A stretch of 64,000 bases of DNA from Enterococcus phoeniculicola ATCC BAA-412 (GTDB taxonomy: Bacteria; Bacillota; Bacilli; Lactobacillales; Enterococcaceae), in the NCBI RefSeq assembly GCF_000407505.1, contig NZ_ASWE01000003.1, positions 248,001 to 312,000 of the forward strand, written 5' to 3'. Shown piece by piece: positions 35,909 through 44,382 of the stretch. The notes beneath the pieces are model-generated. The model did not search any database, was not told where the DNA came from, and saw only the letters and a list, made by a program, of their open reading frames with translations. A program made the translations under genes and the position numbers. The first letter of the stretch is position 1. The number at the start of each line of letters is the position of its first letter.

Positions 35909-36784
35909 ATGAATGAATTTAGTCATATGAGCGAATCAATCTGTTGGGAACTAGCCAAGAGGGTAGAGAATGCCTTGATTGATGAGGTCAGCTTGACCCC
36001 AAAACCAGGATTAGTTGATCGAAAAACAAATGGTTCTCATGAAGATATGAATTATGCACTGTTTATTAAATCAGCAAGAACCTTAACTCCTTATTTTTAT
36101 GAAATGGCACAAGCAGCATGGAAGAAACCCATCAATCGAGGGCTTCGAGAAACGATTGCACGAATTGGTCGAAAAGCGGAAGCTGCCATGTATCAGGCGA
36201 CAGACCAAGTGAATACTCACAAAGGAGCAATCTGGTCATTAGGGCTGATGATTAGTGTTTCTGCTAGCCAATTGAGTCATGAGGGAAAGATAGAGTTGCC
36301 AGTTTTTTTTGAAAATATTGCGACTCTCTCTGCTTTTCCTGATTTAACCTATCAGAAAAAGAACACGACACATGGCGAAAAAGTAAAAAAGCAATTTGGT
36401 GTGAATGGTGCATACGGAGAAGCTGTAGCGGGCTATCCACATGTACAGATTGCCTTGATGGAGGCAGACAGGCACACAGATAAGTCAAAAAAAATGAGAA
36501 GCCTTCATATGCTTTTGGCAATTATCGGCTCATTAGATGATACATGCATTCTATATAGAAGTAATCAGCAGGTATTAGAGCATGTACAGCTTCTTGCAAA
36601 TGAAGCCAATCAGACACGATTACCCAATCAAGCATTTACACAACTCATTGAGTACTGTGAAGAAAAACAAATTTCACCAGGTGGAAGTGCAGATTTGCTT
36701 GCAGCTAGTCTATATGTTCAATCAATAGAAGAAATGATGTTCTTTGATGGACAACTCTTGTTAAGAAAAGAATGTGTGAGATAA
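35909..36784 (+). CDS. mdcB: Triphosphoribosyl-dephospho-CoA synthase
   Basis: 291 aa, CitG/MdcB family. The diagnostic N-terminal block is EVSLTPKPGLVDRKTNGSHEDMNY (here read LTPKPGLVDRKTNGSHEDMN), followed by NTHKGAIWSLGL, and SLDDTCILYRSN and SPGGSADLLAASL near the end. It makes the precursor of the MdcC prosthetic group from ATP and dephospho-CoA. It is the last gene of the operon, with a terminator 4 bp after the stop. Confidence 0.94.
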   Translation: MNEFSHMSESICWELAKRVENALIDEVSLTPKPGLVDRKTNGSHEDMNYALFIKSARTLTPYFYEMAQAAWKKPINRGLRETIARIGRKAEAAMYQATDQVNTHKGAIWSLGLMISVSASQLSHEGKIELPVFFENIATLSAFPDLTYQKKNTTHGEKVKKQFGVNGAYGEAVAGYPHVQIALMEADRHTDKSKKMRSLHMLLAIIGSLDDTCILYRSNQQVLEHVQLLANEANQTRLPNQAFTQLIEYCEEKQISPGGSADLLAASLYVQSIEEMMFFDGQLLLRKECVR

Positions 36785-36787
36785 AAT

Positions 36788-36838
36788 AGACTAGGACAGA
36801 GGAATTTATCAGATTCTCTAGTCCTAGTCTGTTTTTTT
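36788..36838 (+). terminator. Terminator of the malonate operon
   Basis: AGACTAGGAC...GTCCTAGTCT perfect 10-bp stem followed by GTTTTTTT. Confidence 0.88.
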
Positions 36839-36929
36839 CAATTACGAACTTTATAGCCCAAGTTTTTGTCTCCGCCTAACGGTTTACATGAATAAGAGAG
36901 AAAATTAAAAATACATACTAGTAGAATGG

Positions 36930-37316
36930 TCATCCATTTTTCTTACCACGTAGTCTACGTTCATTACTTGTAAAACCCACAATAGCTATGATAGCGGCAC
37001 TAGCAGTAAAAAGAACATCAGATAAGGCTATCTCGTGAAATCTAAGTATGGGTGAAACTAACAGAACAAGACTGAATAGGAAGATTCGTTCACTTTTATG
37101 GGCTTGTGTCTCATACGTCATGCTTTTCCAAGTGACATGAACGATAGTAGTGCGCAACAAGTAGGTCCATAAGACGGCTAATAATACGATTGTTACGACC
37201 AGTAAAATTACCGCCACCATACCGTAATACTTAAGTTGCTGTATGAGAGAAGAGGCGATTAACAAAAGTACATATAGACTAATTAAACCCAAATAGTTCT
37301 TTTTCTTATTTGTCAT
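36930..37316 (-). CDS. Small four-helix membrane protein
   Basis: 128 aa, not recognised. Four hydrophobic stretches (about residues 10-26, 32-52, 78-94, 98-115) with a basic C terminus RRLRGKKNG. It follows the glycine-rich truncated gene by 34 bp on the same strand, with AAAGAGGTGTTCG as ribosome binding site. A small multi-helix protein behind a secreted glycine-rich peptide is the layout of bacteriocin immunity genes, but this is inference only. Confidence 0.5.
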   Translation of the reverse strand: MTNKKKNYLGLISLYVLLLIASSLIQQLKYYGMVAVILLVVTIVLLAVLWTYLLRTTIVHVTWKSMTYETQAHKSERIFLFSLVLLVSPILRFHEIALSDVLFTASAAIIAIVGFTSNERRLRGKKNG

Positions 37317-37350
37317 TGTTCGAACACCTCTTTTTTTAATAGACTAATGA

Positions 37351-37800
37351 TTATGAAGCCTTCCAAGTGACATGGTCTAGGTACATATATATTGCACCTT
37401 TTGATGGATGTGCTTTAATTGCAGCAACACCTTCTTTACAACGACTTCTAAATCCATTAAAACCAAGACCTACGAAACCTCCTACAACAGCACCGGGTAA
37501 ACCACCTAGTGCTCCAGAGAAAATAGCAATTGCGTCTCCAAGAGTGCCCATGCCGTAACTTTGATTAAATACGGAAATCAAATGATTACCATCAGCTTTA
37601 GATGTATAGTTTATTTTAACACCAATGTAGATAATAGAGGAGCTAAATCGAGCGTTAGGATTAATAAAATGTTCATTACCATTTTCGTCAATGCCTATGA
37701 TTTCAATGTTTTGAGAATCAGTATAATCTAGTACGGATGAAGTTATCAAAGAATCATTCACTCTTATGTTTGACGTAGCTGACGTTGTAGAAGTTTCAGC
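37351..37800 (-). pseudogene. 5'-truncated secreted glycine-rich protein, possibly bacteriocin-like
   Basis: A frame open from 37831 reads FLVLYPYLRINAETSTTSATSNIRVNDSLI..., like the end of a signal peptide plus mature protein, but a TAA precedes it and no start codon with ribosome binding site remains. A GTG at 37761 would give 136 aa without export signal. The C-terminal half has a glycine-rich hydrophobic stretch, GTLGDAIAIFSGALGGLPGA, followed by VVGGFVGLGFNGF and a Cys. Such a stretch is seen in membrane-active peptides and in surface proteins. The upstream edge abuts another degenerate ORF, which suggests a recombination scar. Confidence 0.45.
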
Positions 37801-37814
37801 ATTTATTCGGAGAT

Positions 37815-38142
37815 ATGGATAAAGAACAAGAAATTATACAATACTTTAAAGCGTTGAATTTATTAGGGGTTAATGGGTTAGAATCAGAGTTTCTAAATGA
37901 TTTAAGAAACTACGAGAAACTATATGGATTGCCTGGCATTGTTATTGATAACTAGCTTCATCATGCTTGTATAAGTGAAATCAGGACGTACATCAATGCA
38001 TTAAGACGATTATTTCTAAGCAATTCTCTGAAAATGTAGATAATGGTCCATTAAATCGAGTGATTTTTTATCGCATTTATAGCTTTAAAAAAATTTTACT
38101 AACACTAATTATGAACTATAAAAAAAGGAATCCATGAGATTC
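37815..38142 (+). other. Degenerate ORF remnants, possibly transposase-derived
   Basis: An ATG frame of 46 codons (MDKEQEIIQYFKALNLLG...VIDN) stops at 37953-37955, and the same frame continues sensibly (LHHACISEIRTYINALRRLFLSNS) to a second stop. A different frame then reads DNGPLNRVIFYRIYSFKKILLTL and ends at 38136. NGPL near a C terminus recalls ISL3-type transposases, but the match is short. No complete gene is present. Confidence 0.35.
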
Positions 38143-38150
38143 TTTTTTTA
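38116..38150. terminator. Terminator-like hairpin
   Basis: AAAAAAAGGAATC, CATGA loop, GATTCTTTTTTT. Confidence 0.65.
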
Positions 38151-38262
38151 TCTTCTTATCCAGTTAAAAATAACTAGAGCTGCAAATAGCCACTATTGCC
38201 CTTCATTTTCCACCTATATTTTGTATAAAGATACCTATACTTTGTTCATGTACTCTTGTTAT

Positions 38263-38276
38263 GGAAAACGCTATCA
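38263..38276. promoter_or_regulatory. cre-like catabolite control site upstream of the GH85 gene
   Basis: GGAAAACGCTATCA matches the CcpA consensus TGWNANCGNTNWCA at 13 of 14 positions. It lies 40 bp before the start codon, just in the promoter region, so repression by glucose is expected. Confidence 0.6.
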
Positions 38277-38315
38277 TTTTATATGATAGAAATAATAAAT
38301 TGTAGGAGGAAATAA

Positions 38316-41165
38316 ATGAAGTATTGTGGGTATAAGGTTGGAACAGGAGTTCTATTAACTATGGCAGCAGTAACGCTAGCAGGGTGTAACACGGCAGATA
38401 GCGCAAAATCAGAGATTCTCTACACTCAAACAGAAGAAAGTAAATTGGATCGCCCAATGGATAACCAGCCAGAGTCATCTTATTGGTTCCCAGAAGAGTT
38501 ATTGTCATGGTCATTCTCAGATGATGAAGATGCTAAGTATAATGTTAGCACGGTTCCGCTAGCAAAACGCGTGGATAAGAAAAAAGTGAGTCTTTCAAAT
38601 GACACACAGACCCCAGAGATGAACGTAGTTGCACTATCTATTATGAATAGCAGTACCAGCGGAAATGTCCCAAGAGGCATGAATACTTTTGATGCAAATG
38701 TCTTCTCAAATTGGCAATATATAGATCAGCTTGTGTATTGGGGAGGTTCGTCGGGCGAAGGGATTATTGTTCCTCCAAGTGCGGATGTCGTAGATGCAGC
38801 ACATAAAAACGGTGTACCTGTTTTAGGAACAATCTTCTTTCCGCAAACCGCACATGGCGGTAAGCTTGAATGGTTAGATACCTTTTTAGAAAAAGATGAA
38901 AACGGTGAATTTCCATTAGTTGATAAGCTGATTGAGGTATCAGAAGCGTATGGATTTGATGGGTGGTTTATCAATCAAGAAACGGATACAACGGTAACGA
39001 GCTTTGATGAGGCAAAAGAGAATAAAAGTGAAACAAAAGATGCTGAGGACGGAGCAGCTGAGGGGTTAAATAAAAAACATGCTGATTTGATGCAGGAATT
39101 TATTGCTCAATTTAAAGAAAAAAAGAAAAATCTAGAAATCATGTGGTACGATTCCATGACCTCTGATGGGAAAATGGATTGGCAGAATGGATTGACTGAT
39201 AAAAATAAAGCGTATCTGGTTGATGCACAAATGAAACCATTATCTGATAGTATGTTTTTAAACTTTTGGTGGAACACAGAGGAGCTTGCAGATAAGGAAC
39301 TATTGAAGGCATCCCAAGAAAAAGCAAAAGAGCTTAAACTTAATCCATACAATTTATATGCAGGAATTGACGTACAAGAAAATGGCTATCTTACACCGGT
39401 AGACTGGAACTTATTTACAGATAAAGAAGGAACACCTTATACTTCATTAGGCTTGTATGTCCCAAGCTGGACACATTCTTCGGCAAATAATCCAGATGAT
39501 TTTCAAAGCAGAGAAGAGCTATTTTGGGTGAATGCAAAAGGAGATCCAACAAAATCAACAGCACCTGAAGGAACGCAGTGGCCGGGGATTTCAACGTATG
39601 CAGTAGAACAAACGGCCATTACAGAGTTGCCGTTTGTAACAAATTTTAATGTAGGAAATGGCTATAATTATTTTATTAATGGAGAAAAAGTCTCCAATAT
39701 GGATTGGAATAATCGTAGTATGCAAGATATAATGCCGACGTATAGATGGATATTTACGCATGAAAAAGAGAACGCGCTAGATGTAACTATGGATTATGCA
39801 GATGCTTTTTATGGAGGAAATTCCTTACTATTTAGAGGGAAGATGCAAAAAGATGCGAAAAGTACAGTGAAGCTCTATCAATTAGAGTCTTCATTTGAGA
39901 AAAATACGGTGTTTACTACGACTGCTAAATCTTCTGATGAAACAGAATTATCCTTAGTTTTAGGTTACGACGACGGAAGTGAAGAAACATTTAAAGCAGA
40001 TAAAAAGATTGGAAAAGAATGGACGACCGCAACATATGATGTGAAAAAAGCTACTGATAAAGTAGTGACTTCGATTTCATATGAAATTACTTCTGCAAAA
40101 GAGAATGATGTTTATGAGCTTCGTTTAGGTCAATTGGCGATAACTAATGGAAAAGAGTCGAACGTTTCTGTTTCAGAAGTCAAAGTTGAAGATGCCGTAT
40201 TTGATGAAGAAGAAAGTAACTATGCAGGCGTGCGACTGACTTGGGACGGCAAAGAAAGCAAAGCGTCTCATTATGAAATTTATCGTGTGAATGAGGATGA
40301 TTCGCGTTCCTTTTTAGGTGCAACGCCTGCAACCAACCACTATATCAATGGATTGGAAAGAACGGACGAGACGAACAAAACAAAATTTGAAGTAGTCCCT
40401 GTAGACATAACTGGGAAAAAAGGAAAAGCTTCAAAAGTAGTGACTATGGAGTGGCCAAACAATCAAGTACCAAAAGCGAGTTTTACAGCTTCAAAAACAC
40501 TCGCAGCTCCGGGAGAAAAAATCACATTTACCAATACTTCTTCTTCAAATACAGAAAAAGTCAGCTGGGAATTTGAAGGCGGCGATGTAACAACAAGTAC
40601 AGATGACAGCCCTACAGTTGTTTATGAAAAAGAAGGCGTTTATAAGGTAAAAATGACTGCAGAAAACAAATCTGGAAAAACGCCAATAGAGATGGAAGGA
40701 CTTATTACGATTAGCAGTGAAGTACCAAAAGAGTTAGCCTTGCTATCTCAAGGGGCAAGTACAGAAGCGTCATCATTTACAAATGAATCAGAAGCTCCAG
40801 CGTTTGCTGTAGATGGAAAACTAGACACGAAATGGTGTGCCACAGGGACGACGCCTCATGAAATTACTGTTGATTTAGGTAGTGTGAAAACGGTGAGTGA
40901 AGTTCAGTTAGCCCATGCTGAGGCAGGTGGAGAGAGTCCAGATATGAATACGAAGGCATATACGATTGAAGTGAGTGAAGACGGAAAAGAATTTACAAAA
41001 GTTTCTCGAACAATTAATAATACAGCTGCTAATAGTGCAAATACATTTGCAGCACAAAAAGCACGTTATGTAAAATTAGTCGTTGATAAACCAACACAAG
41101 GTTCGGATTCTGCTGTTCGTATTTATGAGCTAGGTGTTTATGGAGTTGAAGGTGCATTGAAATAA
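38316..41165 (+). CDS. GH85 endo-beta-N-acetylglucosaminidase, surface lipoprotein
   Basis: 949 aa. The signal peptide ends in a lipobox (VTLAGCNTAD), so the enzyme should be tethered to the outer membrane face. The catalytic TIM barrel spans about residues 100-440. The GH85 active-site pair is Asn220 and Glu222 in WFINQETD, where Asn orients the substrate N-acetyl group and Glu is the acid/base. LDTFLEKDENGEFPLVDKL and FNVGNGYNYFINGE are further family blocks. A beta-sandwich region (about 500-700), a PKD-like domain (about 715-800) and a C-terminal F5/8 discoidin-type domain (about 805-945) follow. GH85 enzymes cut the chitobiose core of N-glycans. Monocistronic. Confidence 0.9.
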   Translation: MKYCGYKVGTGVLLTMAAVTLAGCNTADSAKSEILYTQTEESKLDRPMDNQPESSYWFPEELLSWSFSDDEDAKYNVSTVPLAKRVDKKKVSLSNDTQTPEMNVVALSIMNSSTSGNVPRGMNTFDANVFSNWQYIDQLVYWGGSSGEGIIVPPSADVVDAAHKNGVPVLGTIFFPQTAHGGKLEWLDTFLEKDENGEFPLVDKLIEVSEAYGFDGWFINQETDTTVTSFDEAKENKSETKDAEDGAAEGLNKKHADLMQEFIAQFKEKKKNLEIMWYDSMTSDGKMDWQNGLTDKNKAYLVDAQMKPLSDSMFLNFWWNTEELADKELLKASQEKAKELKLNPYNLYAGIDVQENGYLTPVDWNLFTDKEGTPYTSLGLYVPSWTHSSANNPDDFQSREELFWVNAKGDPTKSTAPEGTQWPGISTYAVEQTAITELPFVTNFNVGNGYNYFINGEKVSNMDWNNRSMQDIMPTYRWIFTHEKENALDVTMDYADAFYGGNSLLFRGKMQKDAKSTVKLYQLESSFEKNTVFTTTAKSSDETELSLVLGYDDGSEETFKADKKIGKEWTTATYDVKKATDKVVTSISYEITSAKENDVYELRLGQLAITNGKESNVSVSEVKVEDAVFDEEESNYAGVRLTWDGKESKASHYEIYRVNEDDSRSFLGATPATNHYINGLERTDETNKTKFEVVPVDITGKKGKASKVVTMEWPNNQVPKASFTASKTLAAPGEKITFTNTSSSNTEKVSWEFEGGDVTTSTDDSPTVVYEKEGVYKVKMTAENKSGKTPIEMEGLITISSEVPKELALLSQGASTEASSFTNESEAPAFAVDGKLDTKWCATGTTPHEITVDLGSVKTVSEVQLAHAEAGGESPDMNTKAYTIEVSEDGKEFTKVSRTINNTAANSANTFAAQKARYVKLVVDKPTQGSDSAVRIYELGVYGVEGALK

Positions 41166-41225
41166 ACCTATCTTACATCTATAGATGAGAAATTTGTTTT
41201 GCTGATTATCTGAAGTAAACTAGTG

Positions 41226-41266
41226 AAAAGACTAGAAAAACGAGTCTGTTTTTCTAGTCTTTTTTG
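41226..41266 (+). terminator. Terminator of the GH85 gene
   Basis: Perfect 16-bp stem AAAAGACTAGAAAAAC / GTTTTTCTAGTCTTTT with a 6-base loop, then TT. Confidence 0.9.
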
Positions 41267-41454
41267 AGCAGTAAAGAGATTATGAATCGGGTAAAATTTT
41301 AAAATATAGTTATTTTACTCTCTTTTAGATGTGAAAGAATTCGATAAAAGGAGTAGGTGAACAAGAGGATTATCCAATTTGATACACGTGAATCAGTAGT
41401 TAATTATTCGATTGCATATGCTCGTGTTTTGTTTTTGTGAATATTATCGTTTAC

Positions 41455-41489
41455 ATATTCATGAATATTGTGTATAGTTTATTCATGAA
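41455..41489. promoter_or_regulatory. Probable operator of the TetR gene
   Basis: ATATTCATGAATAT at 41455-41468 is a perfect 14-base palindrome, and ATTCATGAA recurs at 41481-41489. The pair lies 22-57 bp upstream of the TetR start codon. The remaining DNA back to 41267 holds no gene. Confidence 0.55.
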
Positions 41490-41510
41490 GAAGAATATAG
41501 AGGTGAGAAT

Positions 41511-42098
41511 ATGGCAAAACGTTTTTCTGAAGAAGATATTTTAGAGATAAAGAAAAAGCTGAAATCAGCCTGTGAAATGAGCTGGCGCACAAAGGGCTAC
41601 AAGCAAACGAATATTCCTTCTTTGACGAAAGAAGTTGGAATATCTACGGGCTCATTTTATTTAATTTATAAAACAAAAGAAGAGCTGTTTGTTGAGGTTC
41701 TTCAGCATGTCCAATCTACCATGTTAACTACTTGGGCTCGCTATATCGAAGAGGCAGATTCAGCATTAGAGGGCTTTAAACAAGGAATGAACTGGTTATA
41801 CCATGAATATCGCTCGTATCCTGCATTATATGATTTTAATAGTCCAGAATATGACTTGTTTTTGGCAAAGCTACCAAAAGAAAAAATTCGTGAATTAGAA
41901 GAAGCGAGCATGTCGGTATTTTCTAAAATGATTGTACACTCAAAATTAAGGTTAAAGCTGTCAGAAGAAGAAACCATCAATATTATTTCCACTATCTTAT
42001 TTCTGTCGCTGATTGAGCGAGATACACTAAAAGCAACGGAAAAGACTTTCACGTTTCTTATGAATCATGCTTTAGATGATTTGTTTGAGGAGGTGTAA
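41511..42098 (+). CDS. TetR-family transcriptional regulator
   Basis: 195 aa. The DNA-binding domain is at about residues 16-62 (YKQTNIPSLTKEVGISTGSFYLIYKTKEELF), followed by a helical effector domain. Two palindromic copies of ATTCATGAA lie in its promoter. A small membrane-associated protein gene follows after 75 bp and may be its target or partner. Confidence 0.82.
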   Translation: MAKRFSEEDILEIKKKLKSACEMSWRTKGYKQTNIPSLTKEVGISTGSFYLIYKTKEELFVEVLQHVQSTMLTTWARYIEEADSALEGFKQGMNWLYHEYRSYPALYDFNSPEYDLFLAKLPKEKIRELEEASMSVFSKMIVHSKLRLKLSEEETINIISTILFLSLIERDTLKATEKTFTFLMNHALDDLFEEV

Positions 42099-42173
42099 TA
42101 ACCATTGCTTTTTGCTGAAGATGATTTAGAGAAAATGAATAGTTGACTTTAAACTTTTCTAGGAGGAGAAAAA

Positions 42174-42404
42174 ATGATTAAAACAATCAATAAAAGAATT
42201 AATAAAATTAATCGGGCAATTGGGTTAGATCTAGTTATAAAAGAACCATCAAAAGAAGTGTTAACCATGAATCAATGGATAAATGCGGCTGCAACGGTCA
42301 CGTGTGTTTCTTTAGGAATTGTTTATTCCTCAAAAGTTTTATTGGGGCTAGGTGCGTTAAGCGCTGCTGGAATGGCAATCGTACAGTTGGAGAAAAAGAA
42401 ATAA
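42174..42404 (+). CDS. Small protein with one or two membrane segments, unknown
   Basis: 76 aa with a strong TAGGAGGAG ribosome binding site. The N-terminal half is basic and polar (MIKTINKRINKINRAIGLDL); the C-terminal half is hydrophobic (INAAATVTCVSLGIVYSSKV then LLGLGALSAAGMAIV) and ends EKKK. No family recognised. It follows the TetR gene and converges with the GntR gene 18 bp further on. Confidence 0.5.
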   Translation: MIKTINKRINKINRAIGLDLVIKEPSKEVLTMNQWINAAATVTCVSLGIVYSSKVLLGLGALSAAGMAIVQLEKKK

Positions 42405-42422
42405 GTAGAAATGTAGGCTGGT

Positions 42423-43145
42423 TTAGTTTGCCTCATGATTTTGAACAAAGTAGCTTAAGCTGAACTGGTCAGGAACAAAGCGACTTCTTGTATATTCAAT
42501 TAGTCTACCCATATCATTAAAAACAAGATTTTCCATCATGCCTACACAATTATTAGTATCTAAGTCTAATTTCGATAAGTCATCATCTGTTGCAGCGGTC
42601 ACTGAAAACCGTCGTTTAGCTGCTGCAATTTTTACGTTATTTTTGCTGAAATATGCATAGATAGACTGTTCAACAATGGTTTCTGATAGTTCAGGAATCA
42701 ATTCAGCTTTGAAATAACTAAGATCTAACATGGTTGCTTTTTCATTCAGTATGCGAAGACGTTCAATTTTATAAACAACCTCATTTTTTTTAAATGGAGT
42801 CGAGCGTGCAAGAGCGTCATCAATAACTATTTTTTCAAAAGTTAGCACCCGTGTTTTTGCCTCCAAATGATTGGAGGATTGGATGGCTTTTAAGCCGCCA
42901 AAATTACCTGCGCCAAATGACCATTGACTGGAGTTGAGAGATTCTAAAATTAATACCCCTCTTCCTTTCACACTATAAACATACCCTTCTTCATTTAATA
43001 AAGAAATGGCCCGACGAATGGTATTGCGACTCGCCTCAAATTCTTTTGTTAATTCATTTTCAGTTGGGAGCATTCCTTCATATCTGCGTGAGTGAATTCG
43101 CTGCTTTAATTCTTCGTATATTGGATAAAATTTTGCTATAGCCAT
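42423..43145 (-). CDS. GntR-family regulator with UTRA domain
   Basis: 240 aa. Winged helix at residues 1-70 (MLPTENELTKEFEASRNTIRRAISLLNEEGYVY) and UTRA effector domain at about 95-235. It is the last gene of a minus-strand unit PTS-SGNH-GntR and most likely represses it. A 20-bp inverted repeat in front of the PTS gene is the probable operator. The effector is expected to be the phosphorylated sugar that this PTS brings in. Confidence 0.85.
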   Translation of the reverse strand: MAIAKFYPIYEELKQRIHSRRYEGMLPTENELTKEFEASRNTIRRAISLLNEEGYVYSVKGRGVLILESLNSSQWSFGAGNFGGLKAIQSSNHLEAKTRVLTFEKIVIDDALARSTPFKKNEVVYKIERLRILNEKATMLDLSYFKAELIPELSETIVEQSIYAYFSKNNVKIAAAKRRFSVTAATDDDLSKLDLDTNNCVGMMENLVFNDMGRLIEYTRSRFVPDQFSLSYFVQNHEAN

Positions 43146-43230
43146 TATTTTCCCCTCATTCTATTCTGCTATCTCCATTTTAATGGAAAAAATTAGCTTA
43201 AACAACTTATTCAACAGAAAGAAGTGGGAG

Positions 43231-44334
43231 TTATTGAAAAATTGTTTTTGTCAAGAAAGTAAATAGATAGGCACCAATTGTTTTTCCACCAAGCGATGAA
43301 AAATGTAAATGATCACCTGAATCCAAGCATTCTTTTAACAGAGCTGAATCTACTTCATCACAGGTGAATTCTGCTAAATGGATTGCATGTGGAAGAGTAA
43401 GGATATAATGGTTAATGTCTTCACGAATTCTTTCTTTTTCAGGAGACCATGAAGCAATCCCATGATTTGATGAACCTTTAAAAGGTGAAAGTGTAACGGG
43501 ACAAAATAGACAACCACTTTCTTCGCACAGCTCTTGTACGAATTTTATTCCGGAAATTAATTCATTTGTGCTAGGAAGTTCTTGAGAAGGTGTTCCTGCT
43601 CCTGGATGAAATAAGTCATTAATCCCAGCTAAGAAAAGTACAATATCTGGGGAAGACGATAACACGTCTTTCTTAAAGCGTGCTATGCCTGCTTCACCAA
43701 AGCTGTTACTCCATTCAGAAATAGAATTACCCTTTCGCAACAAACGGTTGCCAGAGATTCCGGCGTTCATAGTGGTGAGTTTATTTGGAAAAGCCTGATA
43801 TAGTCTCTGGGTTAACTCGCCAGTAAAATAGCCTTGGCTTGTCAAAGAATCACCAAAAAAAGCAAGGAGTTTTGGCGACTGTGAGGTATCTACTTCAATA
43901 CTTTCTATACCATAATAAAAAGTAGGGTAATCGTCATTTAACGGCTGTAAAACTTCAATTATTTGATTGTCTAACGTGTTGGCTAACGTAAAAATGCTGT
44001 TTTGTTTATTTTTTGCTTCTATAGAAAAGTAAATGGGATGATTCGCTAATATATCAAAAGAAAGCCAATCTGTCCAACGTGTTTCTCCGGCAGGAATAGA
44101 AAATAGTTGTTCACCGTGGAGAGAAAATGCGTATGAATCGTGAAATTGTTTAGTAGTTGATAAAGAAAGATTGGTTAGGATTAATGGTGTACGTCCATAT
44201 TTATTTGTTATTTTTACTCGTATCTTGTTTCCAGAAACATTTGATAAATATCGAGTTACTTGTTTTCTACTAAGAGAAAGATCAAGGTTGTGGTAATCTG
44301 AAAAAATTTGTTTCCATAATAATACTTGTGCCAT
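43231..44334 (-). CDS. SGNH/GDSL-type esterase with N-terminal beta domain
   Basis: 367 aa from the ATG at 44334, which follows AGGAGA; an upstream ATG lacks a ribosome binding site. An N-terminal beta-sandwich (about 1-135) precedes the hydrolase. The four blocks are FFGDSLTSQG (Ser nucleophile), NAGISGNRLL, LFLAGINDLF and DSGDHLHFSSLGG (Asp-His). There is no signal peptide, so it acts in the cytoplasm. It is encoded between a PTS permease and a GntR regulator. Removing acyl groups from an imported acetylated sugar is the simplest reading. The two-domain layout resembles carbohydrate acetyl-esterases. Confidence 0.83.
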   Translation of the reverse strand: MAQVLLWKQIFSDYHNLDLSLSRKQVTRYLSNVSGNKIRVKITNKYGRTPLILTNLSLSTTKQFHDSYAFSLHGEQLFSIPAGETRWTDWLSFDILANHPIYFSIEAKNKQNSIFTLANTLDNQIIEVLQPLNDDYPTFYYGIESIEVDTSQSPKLLAFFGDSLTSQGYFTGELTQRLYQAFPNKLTTMNAGISGNRLLRKGNSISEWSNSFGEAGIARFKKDVLSSSPDIVLFLAGINDLFHPGAGTPSQELPSTNELISGIKFVQELCEESGCLFCPVTLSPFKGSSNHGIASWSPEKERIREDINHYILTLPHAIHLAEFTCDEVDSALLKECLDSGDHLHFSSLGGKTIGAYLFTFLTKTIFQ

Positions 44335-44382
44335 GTGTGATATTTCTCCTATCATGAGTGTGTGATTGTGGACTAAACAGAG

